Of a DNA stretch of 64,000 nucleotides, positions 8,233 to 17,454 are shown piece after piece (within the stretch, counting starts at the first letter, position 1; each line of letters begins with the position of its first letter). This stretch comes from Methylophilus medardicus (GTDB taxonomy: Bacteria > Pseudomonadota > Gammaproteobacteria > Burkholderiales > Methylophilaceae): NCBI RefSeq assembly GCF_006363955.1, contig NZ_CP040948.1:2538981-2602980 (forward strand), read 5' to 3'. The notes below the pieces were generated by a model. That model saw only the letters and a program-made list of their open reading frames with translations. It was not told where the DNA came from and searched no databases. Made by a program: the position numbers and the translations under genes.

Positions 8233-9477
8233 ATGAATCTCGCGCAAACCCTTTTTAATCGCCGTATGCTGATGTGTGTGGCGCTTGGCTTCAGTTCTGG
8301 CTTACCGCTTTATCTGTTGTTGCAATTACTCCCCGCTTGGTTGCGAAGTGAGGGCCTCAATCTCAAAACCATCGCCGCCTTTGCCTTTATGCAGTTGCCC
8401 TATACCTGGAAGTTTTTATGGGCACCGTTGATGGATCGCTATACCCTGCTAGAACGCTTTGGCCGACGTCGCAGTTGGATTCTGGCCACGCAAATAACGT
8501 TATTCGGCGCCATTATCGCGCTCGGGGCATCCGATCCAACATTGGAGATTGGCACTGTTGCAGTGTTTGCAACCTTGGTGGCCTTGTTTTCTGCCAGTCA
8601 GGACATCGTGATTGATGCCTACCGTCGCGAAATTTTAAGCGACGATGAACTGGGTCTAGGCAACAGCATCCACGTCAATGCCTACCGGATTGCCGGACTG
8701 GTGCCAGGCTCACTGGCACTGATACTGGCCGACCACCTGCCGTGGTCACAAGTCTTTTTCATCGTCGCATTGTTTATGTTGCCCGGCATAGGCTTTACGT
8801 TATGGTCACAAGAGCCGGCCTCTGTCGGCAAACCCAAAACCCTACTCGAATCGGTCATTGAGCCATTTAAAGAGTTCATCCAACGCAGTGGCTGGCAGCA
8901 TGCTTTCTGGGTGTTGCTGTTTATCCTGCTTTATAAACTGGGTGACAGCATGGCCACCGCACTGGCCACTCCGTTTTACCTGGATATGGGTTTTAGCAAA
9001 ACGGATATCGGTGCGATTGCCAAAGGCAGCGGTCTTGTCATGCAAATTATCGGTGCACTTGTGGGCGGTTTATGGATGCTCAAACTCGGCATCAATCGCG
9101 GTCTGTGGGTATTTGGCGTCGTGCAGGCCCTGTCCATTCTCGGCTTTGCCTGGCTGGCACATAGCGGTCCGTTTGCCAGCATCGATGTGGCCGAGCGCGG
9201 CATGCTAGCATTTGTGATCGGTTTTGAAGCGTTCGGGGTTGGCTTGGGCACCGTGGCCTACGTGGCCTACATGGCCCGCGAAACCAATCCGGCCTATACC
9301 GCCACGCAACTTGCATTGTTTACCAGCTTGTCGGCTGTGCCGCGCTCTGTTTTCAATGCGCTGACGGGCGGGATGGTCGAAACGTTGGGTTGGGAGCAGT
9401 TTTTTTATGTGTGTACTTTGCTCGCGATACCGGGGATGTTGCTGCTGTTTAAAGTAGCAGGCTGGCGGGCGCGGTAA
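8233..9477 (+). CDS. ampG: Major facilitator transporter, AmpG-like
   Basis: A 414-residue inner-membrane protein with about 12 or more hydrophobic segments. The start MNLAQTLFNRRMLMCVALGFSSGLP, followed by PYTWKFLWAPLMDR and SQDIVIDAYRRE, matches the AmpG permease family. Known AmpG imports anhydro-muropeptides from the periplasm for cell-wall recycling. The ATG at 8233 is chosen because the longer frame from 8158 begins within the preceding terminator. A wall-recycling role fits the presence of mpl further on. Related transporters in the same family can carry other cargo, so the substrate is not certain. Confidence 0.82.
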   Translation: MNLAQTLFNRRMLMCVALGFSSGLPLYLLLQLLPAWLRSEGLNLKTIAAFAFMQLPYTWKFLWAPLMDRYTLLERFGRRRSWILATQITLFGAIIALGASDPTLEIGTVAVFATLVALFSASQDIVIDAYRREILSDDELGLGNSIHVNAYRIAGLVPGSLALILADHLPWSQVFFIVALFMLPGIGFTLWSQEPASVGKPKTLLESVIEPFKEFIQRSGWQHAFWVLLFILLYKLGDSMATALATPFYLDMGFSKTDIGAIAKGSGLVMQIIGALVGGLWMLKLGINRGLWVFGVVQALSILGFAWLAHSGPFASIDVAERGMLAFVIGFEAFGVGLGTVAYVAYMARETNPAYTATQLALFTSLSAVPRSVFNALTGGMVETLGWEQFFYVCTLLAIPGMLLLFKVAGWRAR

Positions 9478-9616
9478 TTGTTTGCGCAAAACAAACATTC
9501 TTTTTCGCCATTAGGCGCAAACAAGCCTCGCAATACTGATCACCCTCAGTAAGCGTGCCCTGAAAGTGATCAGCACTGGCTGGGCCAATTAAGCGGGCCA
9601 GAGCATCATTTTTTAC

Positions 9617-10390
9617 TTAATCCGTATAATCCACAATCAGCGGCGCATGGTCACTAAACTTTTCCGTCTTATAGACGTCAGCCGCAATCACTTTAGCCCC
9701 TAAGGTAGGGGTGGCCAGTTGGTAATCAATCCGCCAACCCACATTTTTTGCATACGCCTGTCCGCGGTTACTCCACCAGGTGTAGCATTCATCTGTGGTT
9801 TGCGGATGCAAAGTCCGATAAGTATCGATCCAGCCGACACGTCCCAGCACATCGCTCATCCAAGCACGTTCCTCTGGCAAAAAACCCGAATTTTTTCGAT
9901 TGCCTTTAAAGTTTTTTAAATCAATGTCTTGGTGCGCAATATTCCAGTCACCACAAATCACCACTTCGCGGCCACTCGCAATTAATTGTTCCAAGTGCGG
10001 CAGGAATAAAGCCATCACCTGAAACTTGAATTGCTGGCGCTCTTCCCCACTGGAACCACTTGGCAAGTAGAGGGAGACCACACTTAAATTGCCATACTGG
10101 CACTCGAGATAACGCCCTTCGGCGTCAATGTCTGCATGCCCCAAGCCGATGATGACCTTATCTGCTACTTGCTTGCTATAGATGCCTACTCCGCTGTAGC
10201 CCTTTTTTTCGGCATAGTGAAAATAGCCATGATAACCGGGCGGTTGCAACATCTCCGCTTGCATGTCAGCCACTTGTGCTTTGAGCTCCTGCAAGCACAC
10301 GATATCGCCACCACTATTGGCCAGCCAGGGCAAAAATCCTTTGTTGCAGGCTGACCGTATGCCATTCAGGTTCAAGGTTATAATACGCAT
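9617..10390 (-). CDS. xth: Exodeoxyribonuclease III
   Basis: A 257-residue member of the exonuclease III/AP endonuclease family, acting on abasic sites and 3'-blocked ends in base excision repair. Conserved blocks are LNLNGIRSA at the start, CLQELKAQ with the metal-binding Glu, CGDWNIAHQDIDL in the centre and the catalytic SDHAPLIVDY at the end. Its start codon is only 28 bp from the pyrE start on the other strand, so both promoters share that small region or overlap the genes. The reading frame after the stop stays open for about 50 codons but has no start codon. Confidence 0.92.
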   Translation of the reverse strand: MRIITLNLNGIRSACNKGFLPWLANSGGDIVCLQELKAQVADMQAEMLQPPGYHGYFHYAEKKGYSGVGIYSKQVADKVIIGLGHADIDAEGRYLECQYGNLSVVSLYLPSGSSGEERQQFKFQVMALFLPHLEQLIASGREVVICGDWNIAHQDIDLKNFKGNRKNSGFLPEERAWMSDVLGRVGWIDTYRTLHPQTTDECYTWWSNRGQAYAKNVGWRIDYQLATPTLGAKVIAADVYKTEKFSDHAPLIVDYTD

Positions 10391-10418
10391 TGTTTAAATA
10401 CTTTCTGCTTTTTTAAAA

Positions 10419-11066
10419 ATGACTGCAAACGCTCTCAGTGCTGATTTTATTGCTTTTTCCATCCAGAAACAGGTGTTGCGCTTTGGTGAGTTCAAAACCA
10501 AAGCCGGTCGCTTGAGCCCCTATTTTTTCAATGCAGGTCTGTTTGACGATGGCGACAGCATGCTCAAACTTGGCGAATTTTATGCCAACAGCATTCTACA
10601 GTCTGGTCTGCAATTCGACATGCTATTTGGTCCGGCTTATAAAGGCATTCCGCTAGTCACCGCGATCAGCATCGCTTTTGCACGCATGGGTCATAACTAT
10701 CCCTATGCCTATAACCGCAAAGAAGCCAAAGATCATGGCGAGGGTGGCACGCTTGTGGGTGCGGCCTTAAAGGGACGGGTACTGATTATTGACGACGTCA
10801 TTTCAGCCGGCACATCGATCCGTGAATCTGTCGAAATGATCCGTCAGGCAGGCGCGCAGCCATGCGCCGTGAGTATCGCCCTTGACCGTCAAGAAAAAGG
10901 GCTGGGCACGCTCTCTGCAGTGCAAGAGGTGGAGCAAACCAATCAGATGCCAGTGGTCAGCATTGCCAAACTGGCAGATTTATTCGCCTATTTGCAAGGC
11001 AATGCACAACTCGCACAATACTTTCCAGCGATTGAAGCCTACCGCGCCAACTATTGCGTCAGTTAA
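10419..11066 (+). CDS. pyrE: Orotate phosphoribosyltransferase
   Basis: A 215-residue cytoplasmic enzyme that joins orotate and PRPP to give orotidine 5'-phosphate in pyrimidine synthesis. The PRPP-binding loop is RVLIIDDVISAGTSIRES near residues 123-140, and the N-terminal GEFKTKAGRLSPYFFNAG is typical for PyrE. The length is normal. It is divergent from xth, a neighbourhood shared with several betaproteobacteria as far as I recall. Confidence 0.95.
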   Translation: MTANALSADFIAFSIQKQVLRFGEFKTKAGRLSPYFFNAGLFDDGDSMLKLGEFYANSILQSGLQFDMLFGPAYKGIPLVTAISIAFARMGHNYPYAYNRKEAKDHGEGGTLVGAALKGRVLIIDDVISAGTSIRESVEMIRQAGAQPCAVSIALDRQEKGLGTLSAVQEVEQTNQMPVVSIAKLADLFAYLQGNAQLAQYFPAIEAYRANYCVS

Positions 11067-11120
11067 GACTGCGCATTCGCCCCGCGTGACTGCCAACCCA
11101 TTAAAAGGGGTGGCCTTAGT

Positions 11121-11510
11121 TTATTTCATCATGCCCATTAAACGGGACATGATCAGCGCGGGATTATTTTCGACGGCCCCATTAGGGGTTAATTGATTCA
11201 CCACATCGGGTAGATATTCAGCAATTTTCTGCGTGAGGTCGCTGGCAGTCATATTCAGTTTGCCTGCCATCCCCTCGAGCACATGACTGCCTAACGCAGC
11301 GCCGATTTGCTGCGCATTGACCCCCATATTGGCGCCGGTGCCCACCCATGAATCGACCTGTTCGGATAACCCGCCATTTTTCAATGCCTGCAAGATGCCT
11401 GGCAAGCCGCCGTACTGCTGAAACAACTCCATCGCCAACGAGGCCAACGGGCCTTTGTCACCCATCACTTTATTAAGCATGGCGCCAGCAACGCTATCAA
11501 ATAGTCCCAT
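11121..11510 (-). CDS. yidB: YidB-like DUF937 protein
   Basis: A 129-residue protein with MGLFDSVAGAMLNKVMG at the start and repeated amphipathic helices with GGLPGILQALKNGGLSEQVDSWVGTG and SDLTQKIAEYLPDVVNQLTPNG, the signature of the YidB/DUF937 family. No biochemical function is established for the family. No signal peptide or membrane segment is visible. The start at 11510 is chosen because AAAGGAT precedes it; a longer frame begins 11 codons upstream with a lysine-rich, non-conserved stretch. Confidence 0.82.
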   Translation of the reverse strand: MGLFDSVAGAMLNKVMGDKGPLASLAMELFQQYGGLPGILQALKNGGLSEQVDSWVGTGANMGVNAQQIGAALGSHVLEGMAGKLNMTASDLTQKIAEYLPDVVNQLTPNGAVENNPALIMSRLMGMMK

Positions 11511-11625
11511 TTTTTTATCCTTTTTATATTTGTGGTTGATCAAATAGAGCGGCGTTTAACAGCCGCCGAGCGCTTAAGGCTGATCTTCGGATCGCTTTTT
11601 TAAGCTTTTGAATCTGTAGCAACCC

Positions 11626-12738
11626 TTAAAAGCGCTCGTGTTCAGCCAAATAACGCCATTGGCCGGGCGGTAACTTGCCCAAGTTAATGCTGCCGATGCG
11701 AATACGTTTTAACCCCACCACATGTAACCCCACCAGCTCGCACATCCGGCGAATTTGCCGCTTGCGACCTTCGCGTAATACAAAGCGCAACTGTTCTTCA
11801 TTCTGCCAAGAGACTTTTGCCGGTTTCAATGTCACACCGTCTAGGCTTAGGCCATGATTTAATAGCGCCAACCCATTGTCAATCAGTTGGCCTTCAACGC
11901 GGACTAGATATTCTTTTTCAACGTTGGAATCATCCCCAATTAGTTTACGCGCCACCCGTCCATCTTGTGTCAGCACCAGCAACCCGGTGGAATCGATGTC
12001 AAGACGCCCCGCAGGTGCCAAACCACGTAAATGTCCGCGCTTAAAACCGATGCCACTCGCATCTTCTGCCCATTGATTGTCCGGATTGAACAGCACCACG
12101 GCTGGCTCATAGCCATCCTCAGCTTGGCCACTGACATAACCCACCGGCTTATGTAGCAACACAGTCACGGTTTCTGCCTGATGCTCGCGGGCATACGCGC
12201 TGATCACAATGTCGGCATCGGCATCGATGCGGGTGCCGAGGGTTTCGATAATTTCGCCATTGACCTTAACCCAGCCATTGGCAATCCAATCATCTGCCTC
12301 GCGACGGGAGCACAAGCCACGATCTGCCATCACTTTAGACAAACGCGGCTGTTGATCATTGTCTGCGACCGATGGCGCAGATTGAACCGCTGGCCGAGCC
12401 GCTGGCCGAGACTCTCGCTTGGCGGCAAAGGATCGATCATGATCACGCGGTTTGTCACTGCGCCCCGTCCGCGCTGCTGACGAGCGCCCACCAGCAGTTC
12501 CTGGCTTGCCCGCAGGCTTGCGTGAATCTCGCGATTTAGAGCCACTCTCCGACCTAGGCGAGTGCGCTTTAGATCGGGGCGCTTGTTCTGTCGACTGCGG
12601 CGCAGCCTCGCTAGGTTTGTCTTTTTTGAGCATAGGCGCCTTGCTGCGATCGCGCAGCTCGGGCGCTAATGGTCTGACCGGCTTTTGCTTTTTTTGATCG
12701 GTGGTGGCGGGGGATTTATTGAGTTTTAGCGTAGACAA
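11626..12738 (-). CDS. RsuA/RluF-family rRNA pseudouridine synthase with long basic N-terminus
   Basis: A 370-residue protein. Residues 1 to about 125 are low complexity, rich in Lys, Arg, Ser, Ala and Pro, and probably disordered. An S4 RNA-binding domain follows (RLSKVMADRGLCSRREADDWIANG), then a pseudouridine synthase domain with the catalytic Asp in LAPAGRLDIDSTG and the C-terminal EGRKRQIRRMCELVG. The RQIRRMCE block resembles E. coli RluF (23S U2604) more than RluB, whose equivalent is REVRRLWE. The exact target uridine is uncertain. The N-terminal tail is absent from E. coli RluF and may aid ribosome binding. Confidence 0.85.
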   Translation of the reverse strand: MSTLKLNKSPATTDQKKQKPVRPLAPELRDRSKAPMLKKDKPSEAAPQSTEQAPRSKAHSPRSESGSKSRDSRKPAGKPGTAGGRSSAARTGRSDKPRDHDRSFAAKRESRPAARPAVQSAPSVADNDQQPRLSKVMADRGLCSRREADDWIANGWVKVNGEIIETLGTRIDADADIVISAYAREHQAETVTVLLHKPVGYVSGQAEDGYEPAVVLFNPDNQWAEDASGIGFKRGHLRGLAPAGRLDIDSTGLLVLTQDGRVARKLIGDDSNVEKEYLVRVEGQLIDNGLALLNHGLSLDGVTLKPAKVSWQNEEQLRFVLREGRKRQIRRMCELVGLHVVGLKRIRIGSINLGKLPPGQWRYLAEHERF

Positions 12739-12776
12739 AACAGTTGTCTCACAAATGAATAAGGTGCTATTGTAAT

Positions 12777-14033
12777 TTATTTAGCCGCAGGCGCACGAAA
12801 ATTCAGGCTACCCGGCTGTTTACGGGCACTCTCCGGCATGTAGTGCAAAATGCTCTCCGCGCGCTGCAAATCCGGCTGTCTCGCCATAAATTGGCGTTTC
12901 CAGGCGCGATGTGGATTTTTAATAATGCCCGCCAACCAAGCCGCTTGTATCGGGTTGATCTGCGCGGGTGCCAGGCCAAAATAATAGTGCGTCGCAGCAT
13001 AAGCCCCACATAAGCTTGGCCCCCAATCCACCGTATTCAAATACACGTTAAGAATTTGTGTTTTGGTCAGCGTGTGCTCCAGCTGCACGGCGTAAAGTAG
13101 CTCTTCGATTTTACGTTTCCAGGTACGCTCGCCGTTGGTGAACATGTATTTGACGACTTGCTGCGTGATGGTGCTGCCCCCGACCGCTTTGTCTGTGCTC
13201 TCTTTGCCGAGTAACTGCTGCAACTGGTTGAGCACGTACCCGGGGTGGTGCCTAAACTCAGCATCCTCAGCAATGATCGTTGCCATCGGCAACCAGCGCC
13301 CCATTTTGTCTTCGCTGAGCCAGTGCATTTTTTCTGGATGCTTTTGCTCATCGAGTAATGGGCAGTCATATTGCACAGCGGTGGCAGTGACTTTACTCAG
13401 ATCCAACCCGCTGACTTGCAATTGATCTAATTGTGGTTGCGCACTCCAACTTTGCTTGGGCCAGCGCAGGGTGCCATTCGCCATCAGCATGCCAGAGACC
13501 TCTGCCTGCGCAATGGCGGCAGAATGGGCACGCAAAGGTGCCAGCAGGTGAGTGAGTGGTGTGACAGGCAAGGTCCAGTCCAGCTTCAGTGCCCGCATAG
13601 TGACTTTGCCATCAAACACAATTTTGAAGCGCTTTTGCGCCGAAACTGCCAACAAATAGCCATTTAATTGCTGACCATCGAGCTTGATCCATAGCTCCAC
13701 CGTGTCTAGCATGAGCGGTTTTTCACTGACTGACTTTGCAACTAACCAACAATGTTGGCAATGCACGCGCAAGCCATCTGCATCATAGAGCCGGATTTCA
13801 CCTTGGTGTAGACTAAACTCTTTGTGATCCAACCACCAGCGACCAGCCGGTGAAGTCGCCAGCATCAGCAGCGGCAACACCCGCACTTGAATCCCCGCAT
13901 TGCCCAAAGGCAACTTAACGCGCCAAGCGGTGGTGTCGTAAGGCTGCCAGATCCAAGCAGCAAGGCCAGTCACCAACAACAACATGGCGATGAGCGCAGC
14001 AAAAAATAGGCGTTTAAACCAGTGTATCCCCAT
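12777..14033 (-). CDS. GT51 peptidoglycan glycosyltransferase with long AsmA-like N-terminal region
   Basis: A 418-residue membrane-anchored protein. A single transmembrane helix lies at residues 9-30. Residues 40-220 are predicted beta-rich and vaguely AsmA-like, with a C-x-x-C at 92-95. The C-terminal third is a family 51 glycosyltransferase: EDAEFRHHPG with catalytic Glu256, GGSTITQQ at 285-292, KRKIEELLYAVQLE and ILNVYLN. Such domains polymerise lipid II glycan chains at the inner membrane. No transpeptidase domain is present, and ordinary monofunctional MtgA enzymes lack the 180-residue insert. Gly replaces the usual Ala in GASTITQQ. Activity is likely; the role of the extension is unknown. 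Confidence 0.83.
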   Translation of the reverse strand: MGIHWFKRLFFAALIAMLLLVTGLAAWIWQPYDTTAWRVKLPLGNAGIQVRVLPLLMLATSPAGRWWLDHKEFSLHQGEIRLYDADGLRVHCQHCWLVAKSVSEKPLMLDTVELWIKLDGQQLNGYLLAVSAQKRFKIVFDGKVTMRALKLDWTLPVTPLTHLLAPLRAHSAAIAQAEVSGMLMANGTLRWPKQSWSAQPQLDQLQVSGLDLSKVTATAVQYDCPLLDEQKHPEKMHWLSEDKMGRWLPMATIIAEDAEFRHHPGYVLNQLQQLLGKESTDKAVGGSTITQQVVKYMFTNGERTWKRKIEELLYAVQLEHTLTKTQILNVYLNTVDWGPSLCGAYAATHYYFGLAPAQINPIQAAWLAGIIKNPHRAWKRQFMARQPDLQRAESILHYMPESARKQPGSLNFRAPAAK

Positions 14034-14044
14034 GCAGCAAAGCC

Positions 14045-14359
14045 CTAAACCAGCAAGCGCTCCACGACTTTACCCTGATGAAAGTGGCTGTCGATGATGT
14101 CATCGATATCGCTCTCATCGATAAAGGTATACCAGACGGCATCCGGGTAGACAACCATCACCGGGCCGACTTCACAACGGTCTAAGCAACCGGCACGGTT
14201 AATACGGACTTTACCGGCGCCAGCTAGCCCCGCTTGTTTGACTTTCTTTTTCATGTAGTCAAACGCGGCTTCAGCGCCTTTATTCATGCAACAGTCTTCG
14301 CCATTTTCGCGTTGATTGAGACAAAAAAATACGTGATATTGAAAGTGACTTTGGGTCAT
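14045..14359 (-). CDS. Thioredoxin-like [2Fe-2S] ferredoxin
   Basis: A 104-residue protein of the (2Fe-2S) ferredoxin family with thioredoxin fold. Cluster ligands are visible as CLNQRENGEDCC near the start and GCLDRCEVGP in the middle, and MVVYPDAVWYTFIDESDIDDII is a conserved tail. These proteins are related to the NuoE C-terminal domain; their electron partners are unknown in most bacteria. The start at 14359 (MTQSHFQYH) fits homologues better than the longer frame from 14395. It sits between a tonB-like gene and the GT51 gene on the same strand. Confidence 0.85.
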   Translation of the reverse strand: MTQSHFQYHVFFCLNQRENGEDCCMNKGAEAAFDYMKKKVKQAGLAGAGKVRINRAGCLDRCEVGPVMVVYPDAVWYTFIDESDIDDIIDSHFHQGKVVERLLV

Positions 14360-14397
14360 AACGATTGCCTTGTTAAATCTCGCACTGCATCGCAAGC

Positions 14398-15351
14398 TTA
14401 CTCAGTGGAGAGTTGGTCATCTCTGGTAAATGTCCAGGTACGGGTGATACTGAGTACATCGGTATCCTGGCGAATATCTGCCGGAAACACCGGAAAAGGC
14501 GCAGCCAGCTGCACGATGCGCCGCGCAGACTCATCCAGCAATCGGTGCCCTGAACTTTGGTGGATGCGAATATTTTCAATACTACCATTGGCTTTAATAG
14601 ACACCGTCATTTGCAATTTGCCATATAGCTTTTGCGTTTTAGCCGTTTGCGGATAATTCAGGTTGCCTACTTTTTCGATCTGTTGTCGCCATTGCTCTAC
14701 ATAATTCGCAAAACGATATTCACGTGTACGGGCCCCTACAAACTGTCGCTTTGGTCGCATTTCGTAAGCTTCTTGTTGCTTCGCAATCAGCGCCTCGAGT
14801 TTGGCCATTTCTTGCATAGCGGCCGTGGTTGGCTGCGACTGGACGGGAACATGTTTATCCATCTGCTGTTTCGGCGCCGTTTTCGGCTGCGTCAATGGCG
14901 GGGTGGATAGACTTGTGACCGATTGACTCGCTTTGAGTTGCGTCAATAAAGCTTGCGCCTCTTGCTCCAACTGGGCGACACGTTGTTTTTCACGCACAAG
15001 TTCAGCGGCATGCGGGCTGGCAGCGGTGGTCGCCGAGGGCAGGGTGGCCTGTGCGGCGGCTGGCATAGAAGGCTGCATTTGCTGCAGACTGGGCAGCGGG
15101 CTCTTCATTTGACGTTTTTCATCGGTATTACCGCCCCGATCAAGATTGGCCTGCGCCAAAGCGTCTGCCTTCTCTGGCGCACTGCGTGTCTTGCTGTTAA
15201 CCAGCATCACTTGCAAAGACGGAATCTGGTCTTTAAGGGCTTTGAGTTCGGGTTGAAAATGCAGCGTCAACAACACCGCATGTGCGAGCAACGAAAACCA
15301 CAAAGCCCACACCAATGGTGAGCGTTTACGGAACGTTTCACTCAGGCCCAT
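14398..15351 (-). CDS. TonB-family energy transducer
   Basis: A 317-residue protein with one N-terminal membrane helix (PLVWALWFSLLAHAVLLTL), a long periplasmic linker and a C-terminal TonB domain (YVEQWRQQIEKVGNLNYP ... GKLQMTVSIKANGSIENIRIHQSSGH). TonB couples the proton-motive force to outer-membrane receptors. The linker is rich in Gln, Ala, Lys and Ser with a coiled-coil-like EKQRVAQLEQEAQALLTQLK block, rather than the Pro-Lys/Pro-Glu repeats of E. coli TonB. No exbB or exbD is adjacent. Some such proteins are called TonB C-terminal family proteins without a proven transport role. Confidence 0.8.
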   Translation of the reverse strand: MGLSETFRKRSPLVWALWFSLLAHAVLLTLHFQPELKALKDQIPSLQVMLVNSKTRSAPEKADALAQANLDRGGNTDEKRQMKSPLPSLQQMQPSMPAAAQATLPSATTAASPHAAELVREKQRVAQLEQEAQALLTQLKASQSVTSLSTPPLTQPKTAPKQQMDKHVPVQSQPTTAAMQEMAKLEALIAKQQEAYEMRPKRQFVGARTREYRFANYVEQWRQQIEKVGNLNYPQTAKTQKLYGKLQMTVSIKANGSIENIRIHQSSGHRLLDESARRIVQLAAPFPVFPADIRQDTDVLSITRTWTFTRDDQLSTE

Positions 15352-15366
15352 GCGGCGTCGGCCTGC

Positions 15367-16737
15367 TTATACCTGCAGCGCTTGCAATAACTTTTGGTGC
15401 ACGCCACCAAAGCCACCATTACTCATCACCAGCACATGGTCGCCCGGTTTGGCACTCGCAACCACCGCTTCGACCAATGTCTGTAAGTCCTCAAAGGTGT
15501 GCGCCTTGTGTTGTATTGGGGCGAGTGCCGCGGCAGCGTCCCAGCCTAATTGGTTGGCATAACAAAACACCGCATCGGCATCGCGCAAGCTGTCTGGTAA
15601 AGCATCTTTCATCACGCCCAACTTCATGGTGTTAGAACGCGGCTCTAGTACGGCCAGAATTCTGGCGTTCCCCACTTTGGCACGCAAACCAGCCACCGTG
15701 GTCGCAATTGCTGTGGGGTGATGCGCAAAATCGTCATACACCGTCACGTCATTGACCACACCCTTGACCTCCATACGGCGTTTGACATTTTTAAACGCGC
15801 TCAAGGCCTCAATCGCAATACAGGGTGCCACACCAACATGGCGCGCCGCGGCAATCACGGCCAGCGCATTCGTACGGTTGTGTTCACCCAGCAAGGCCCA
15901 ACTCACGTTGCCCTGCCGCTCGCCGTTAAACAACACATCAAATCGGCCTTGGCTATCCACATGTTGCACTTGCCAACCTTGCGCACTATCGATGCGTTCC
16001 AAACCACTCCAACAGCCGCGTGCAATCACACGGTCTAGGCTTTGCTGCTGGTTCGCAACGACCAAGCCTTGCTGCGGTACAGTGCGCACCAAATGATGAA
16101 ATTGTTTCTCAATCGCCGCGAGGTCTTCGAAGATATCGGCATGATCAAACTCAAGATTATTCAACACCGCCGTGCGGGGGCGATAATGCACAAACTTGGA
16201 GCGTTTATCAAAAAACGCCGTGTCGTATTCGTCAGCTTCAATCACAAAAAAAGGCGACACAGACTTGGTGTCTTGTGGCGGGGTTTGTGGCAAGCGTGCA
16301 GACACGCCAAAGTTTTCAGGCACACCGCCAATTAAAAAGCCCGGCGCTAAGCCAGCATATTCAAGCACCCAGGCCAGCATCGAGGCGGTGGTGGTTTTGC
16401 CATGTGTGCCAGCAACCGCCAGCACCCACTTGCCCTGCAAGACATTTTCTGCGAGCCATTGCGGGCCAGAAATATAAGGTAAGCCTTGATTGAGAATGGC
16501 TTCCATCAGCGGATTGCCACGGGTGACCACGTTGCCGATCACATAGATATCTGGCGCAAGGCTGGTTTGTGCCGGATCAAAACCCTCGATCAGCTCAATG
16601 CCTTGCGCTTCGAGCTGCGTACTCATGGGAGGATACACATTCGCATCGCAGCCAGTGACCCGATGACCGGCTGCTTTTGCCAGCACAGCAATGCCGCCCA
16701 TAAAAGTGCCACAAATACCAAGGATGTGAATATGCAT
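15367..16737 (-). CDS. mpl: UDP-N-acetylmuramate:L-Ala-gamma-D-Glu-meso-DAP ligase
   Basis: A 456-residue Mur-ligase-family enzyme that reattaches recycled tripeptide to UDP-MurNAc. The start MHIHILGICGTFMGGIAVLAK, the ATP loop AGTHGKTTTAS and the block VYDDFAHHPTAIATT are typical of Mpl rather than MurC. Together with the AmpG-like gene at 8.2-9.5 kb it supports a peptidoglycan recycling pathway. The length is normal. The tonB-like gene follows on the same strand. Confidence 0.94.
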   Translation of the reverse strand: MHIHILGICGTFMGGIAVLAKAAGHRVTGCDANVYPPMSTQLEAQGIELIEGFDPAQTSLAPDIYVIGNVVTRGNPLMEAILNQGLPYISGPQWLAENVLQGKWVLAVAGTHGKTTTASMLAWVLEYAGLAPGFLIGGVPENFGVSARLPQTPPQDTKSVSPFFVIEADEYDTAFFDKRSKFVHYRPRTAVLNNLEFDHADIFEDLAAIEKQFHHLVRTVPQQGLVVANQQQSLDRVIARGCWSGLERIDSAQGWQVQHVDSQGRFDVLFNGERQGNVSWALLGEHNRTNALAVIAAARHVGVAPCIAIEALSAFKNVKRRMEVKGVVNDVTVYDDFAHHPTAIATTVAGLRAKVGNARILAVLEPRSNTMKLGVMKDALPDSLRDADAVFCYANQLGWDAAAALAPIQHKAHTFEDLQTLVEAVVASAKPGDHVLVMSNGGFGGVHQKLLQALQV

Positions 16738-16809
16738 AAAAATATACCGGATCAGATTAACGCATGCATTTTACCAAACAACGTCTGGTCACGCGGTAGC
16801 GATTGCCGT

Positions 16810-17454
16810 TCAATGTGATGTAAATAAAGACTGATACTGCTGACAACGAGCCGCGATATCGCTGGCGCTAAAAATGTCGGTAATCACAGCCAGCGCATCT
16901 GCGCCCGCAGCGATCAAAGGTGGGGCATTGGCCACCGTGATACCACCGATGCCCACCACAGGCACCGACAATGTTTGTTTGGCTTGCGTGAACAGATCCG
17001 GCGATGCCTTTGGTGCCTCAGGCTTGGTGGATGAGGGATAACAAGCGCCAAAAGCAACATAATCGGCGCCCATGGCCTGCGCCTGCACCGCCAGCGCAAA
17101 GCGGTTATAGCATGAGGCGCCAATCATTTTGTGTTTACCCAACACTGCGCGCGCCTCTGTAATGGCGCCATCATGTTGGCCAATATGCACACCATCTGCA
17201 TCAAGGGAGGCTGCCAATGCTACATGATCATTGATTAAAAATGGCACATTGGCCTGACGACAAAGCGCTAACAAGGCCGAAGCTTGCGTATAACGCAAAT
17301 CAGCACTCGCGGTTTTATGACGGTATTGCACAACGGATACACCGCCCTGCAGCGCGAGTGACACCTGTGCGCAAAGCCGTTCAGTATCATCACAATCTGG
17401 CGTGACCAGATATACCCCACTAATGCTGGAGTTCACTCGCTTTTTCCTGCACAT
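16810..17454 (-). CDS. thiE: Thiamine phosphate synthase
   Basis: A 214-residue TIM-barrel enzyme that couples HMP-diphosphate with thiazole phosphate to thiamine phosphate. Recognisable blocks are GVYLVTPD at the start, VVQYRHK for substrate binding, FLINDHVALAASLDADGVHIGQ, GASCYN and PVVGIGGI. The ATG at 17454 overlaps the thiD end by 35 bp; a GTG at 17436 is an alternative that still overlaps. The longer frame from 17553 would run deep into thiD. It is co-transcribed with thiD. Confidence 0.9.
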   Translation of the reverse strand: MCRKKRVNSSISGVYLVTPDCDDTERLCAQVSLALQGGVSVVQYRHKTASADLRYTQASALLALCRQANVPFLINDHVALAASLDADGVHIGQHDGAITEARAVLGKHKMIGASCYNRFALAVQAQAMGADYVAFGACYPSSTKPEAPKASPDLFTQAKQTLSVPVVGIGGITVANAPPLIAAGADALAVITDIFSASDIAARCQQYQSLFTSH

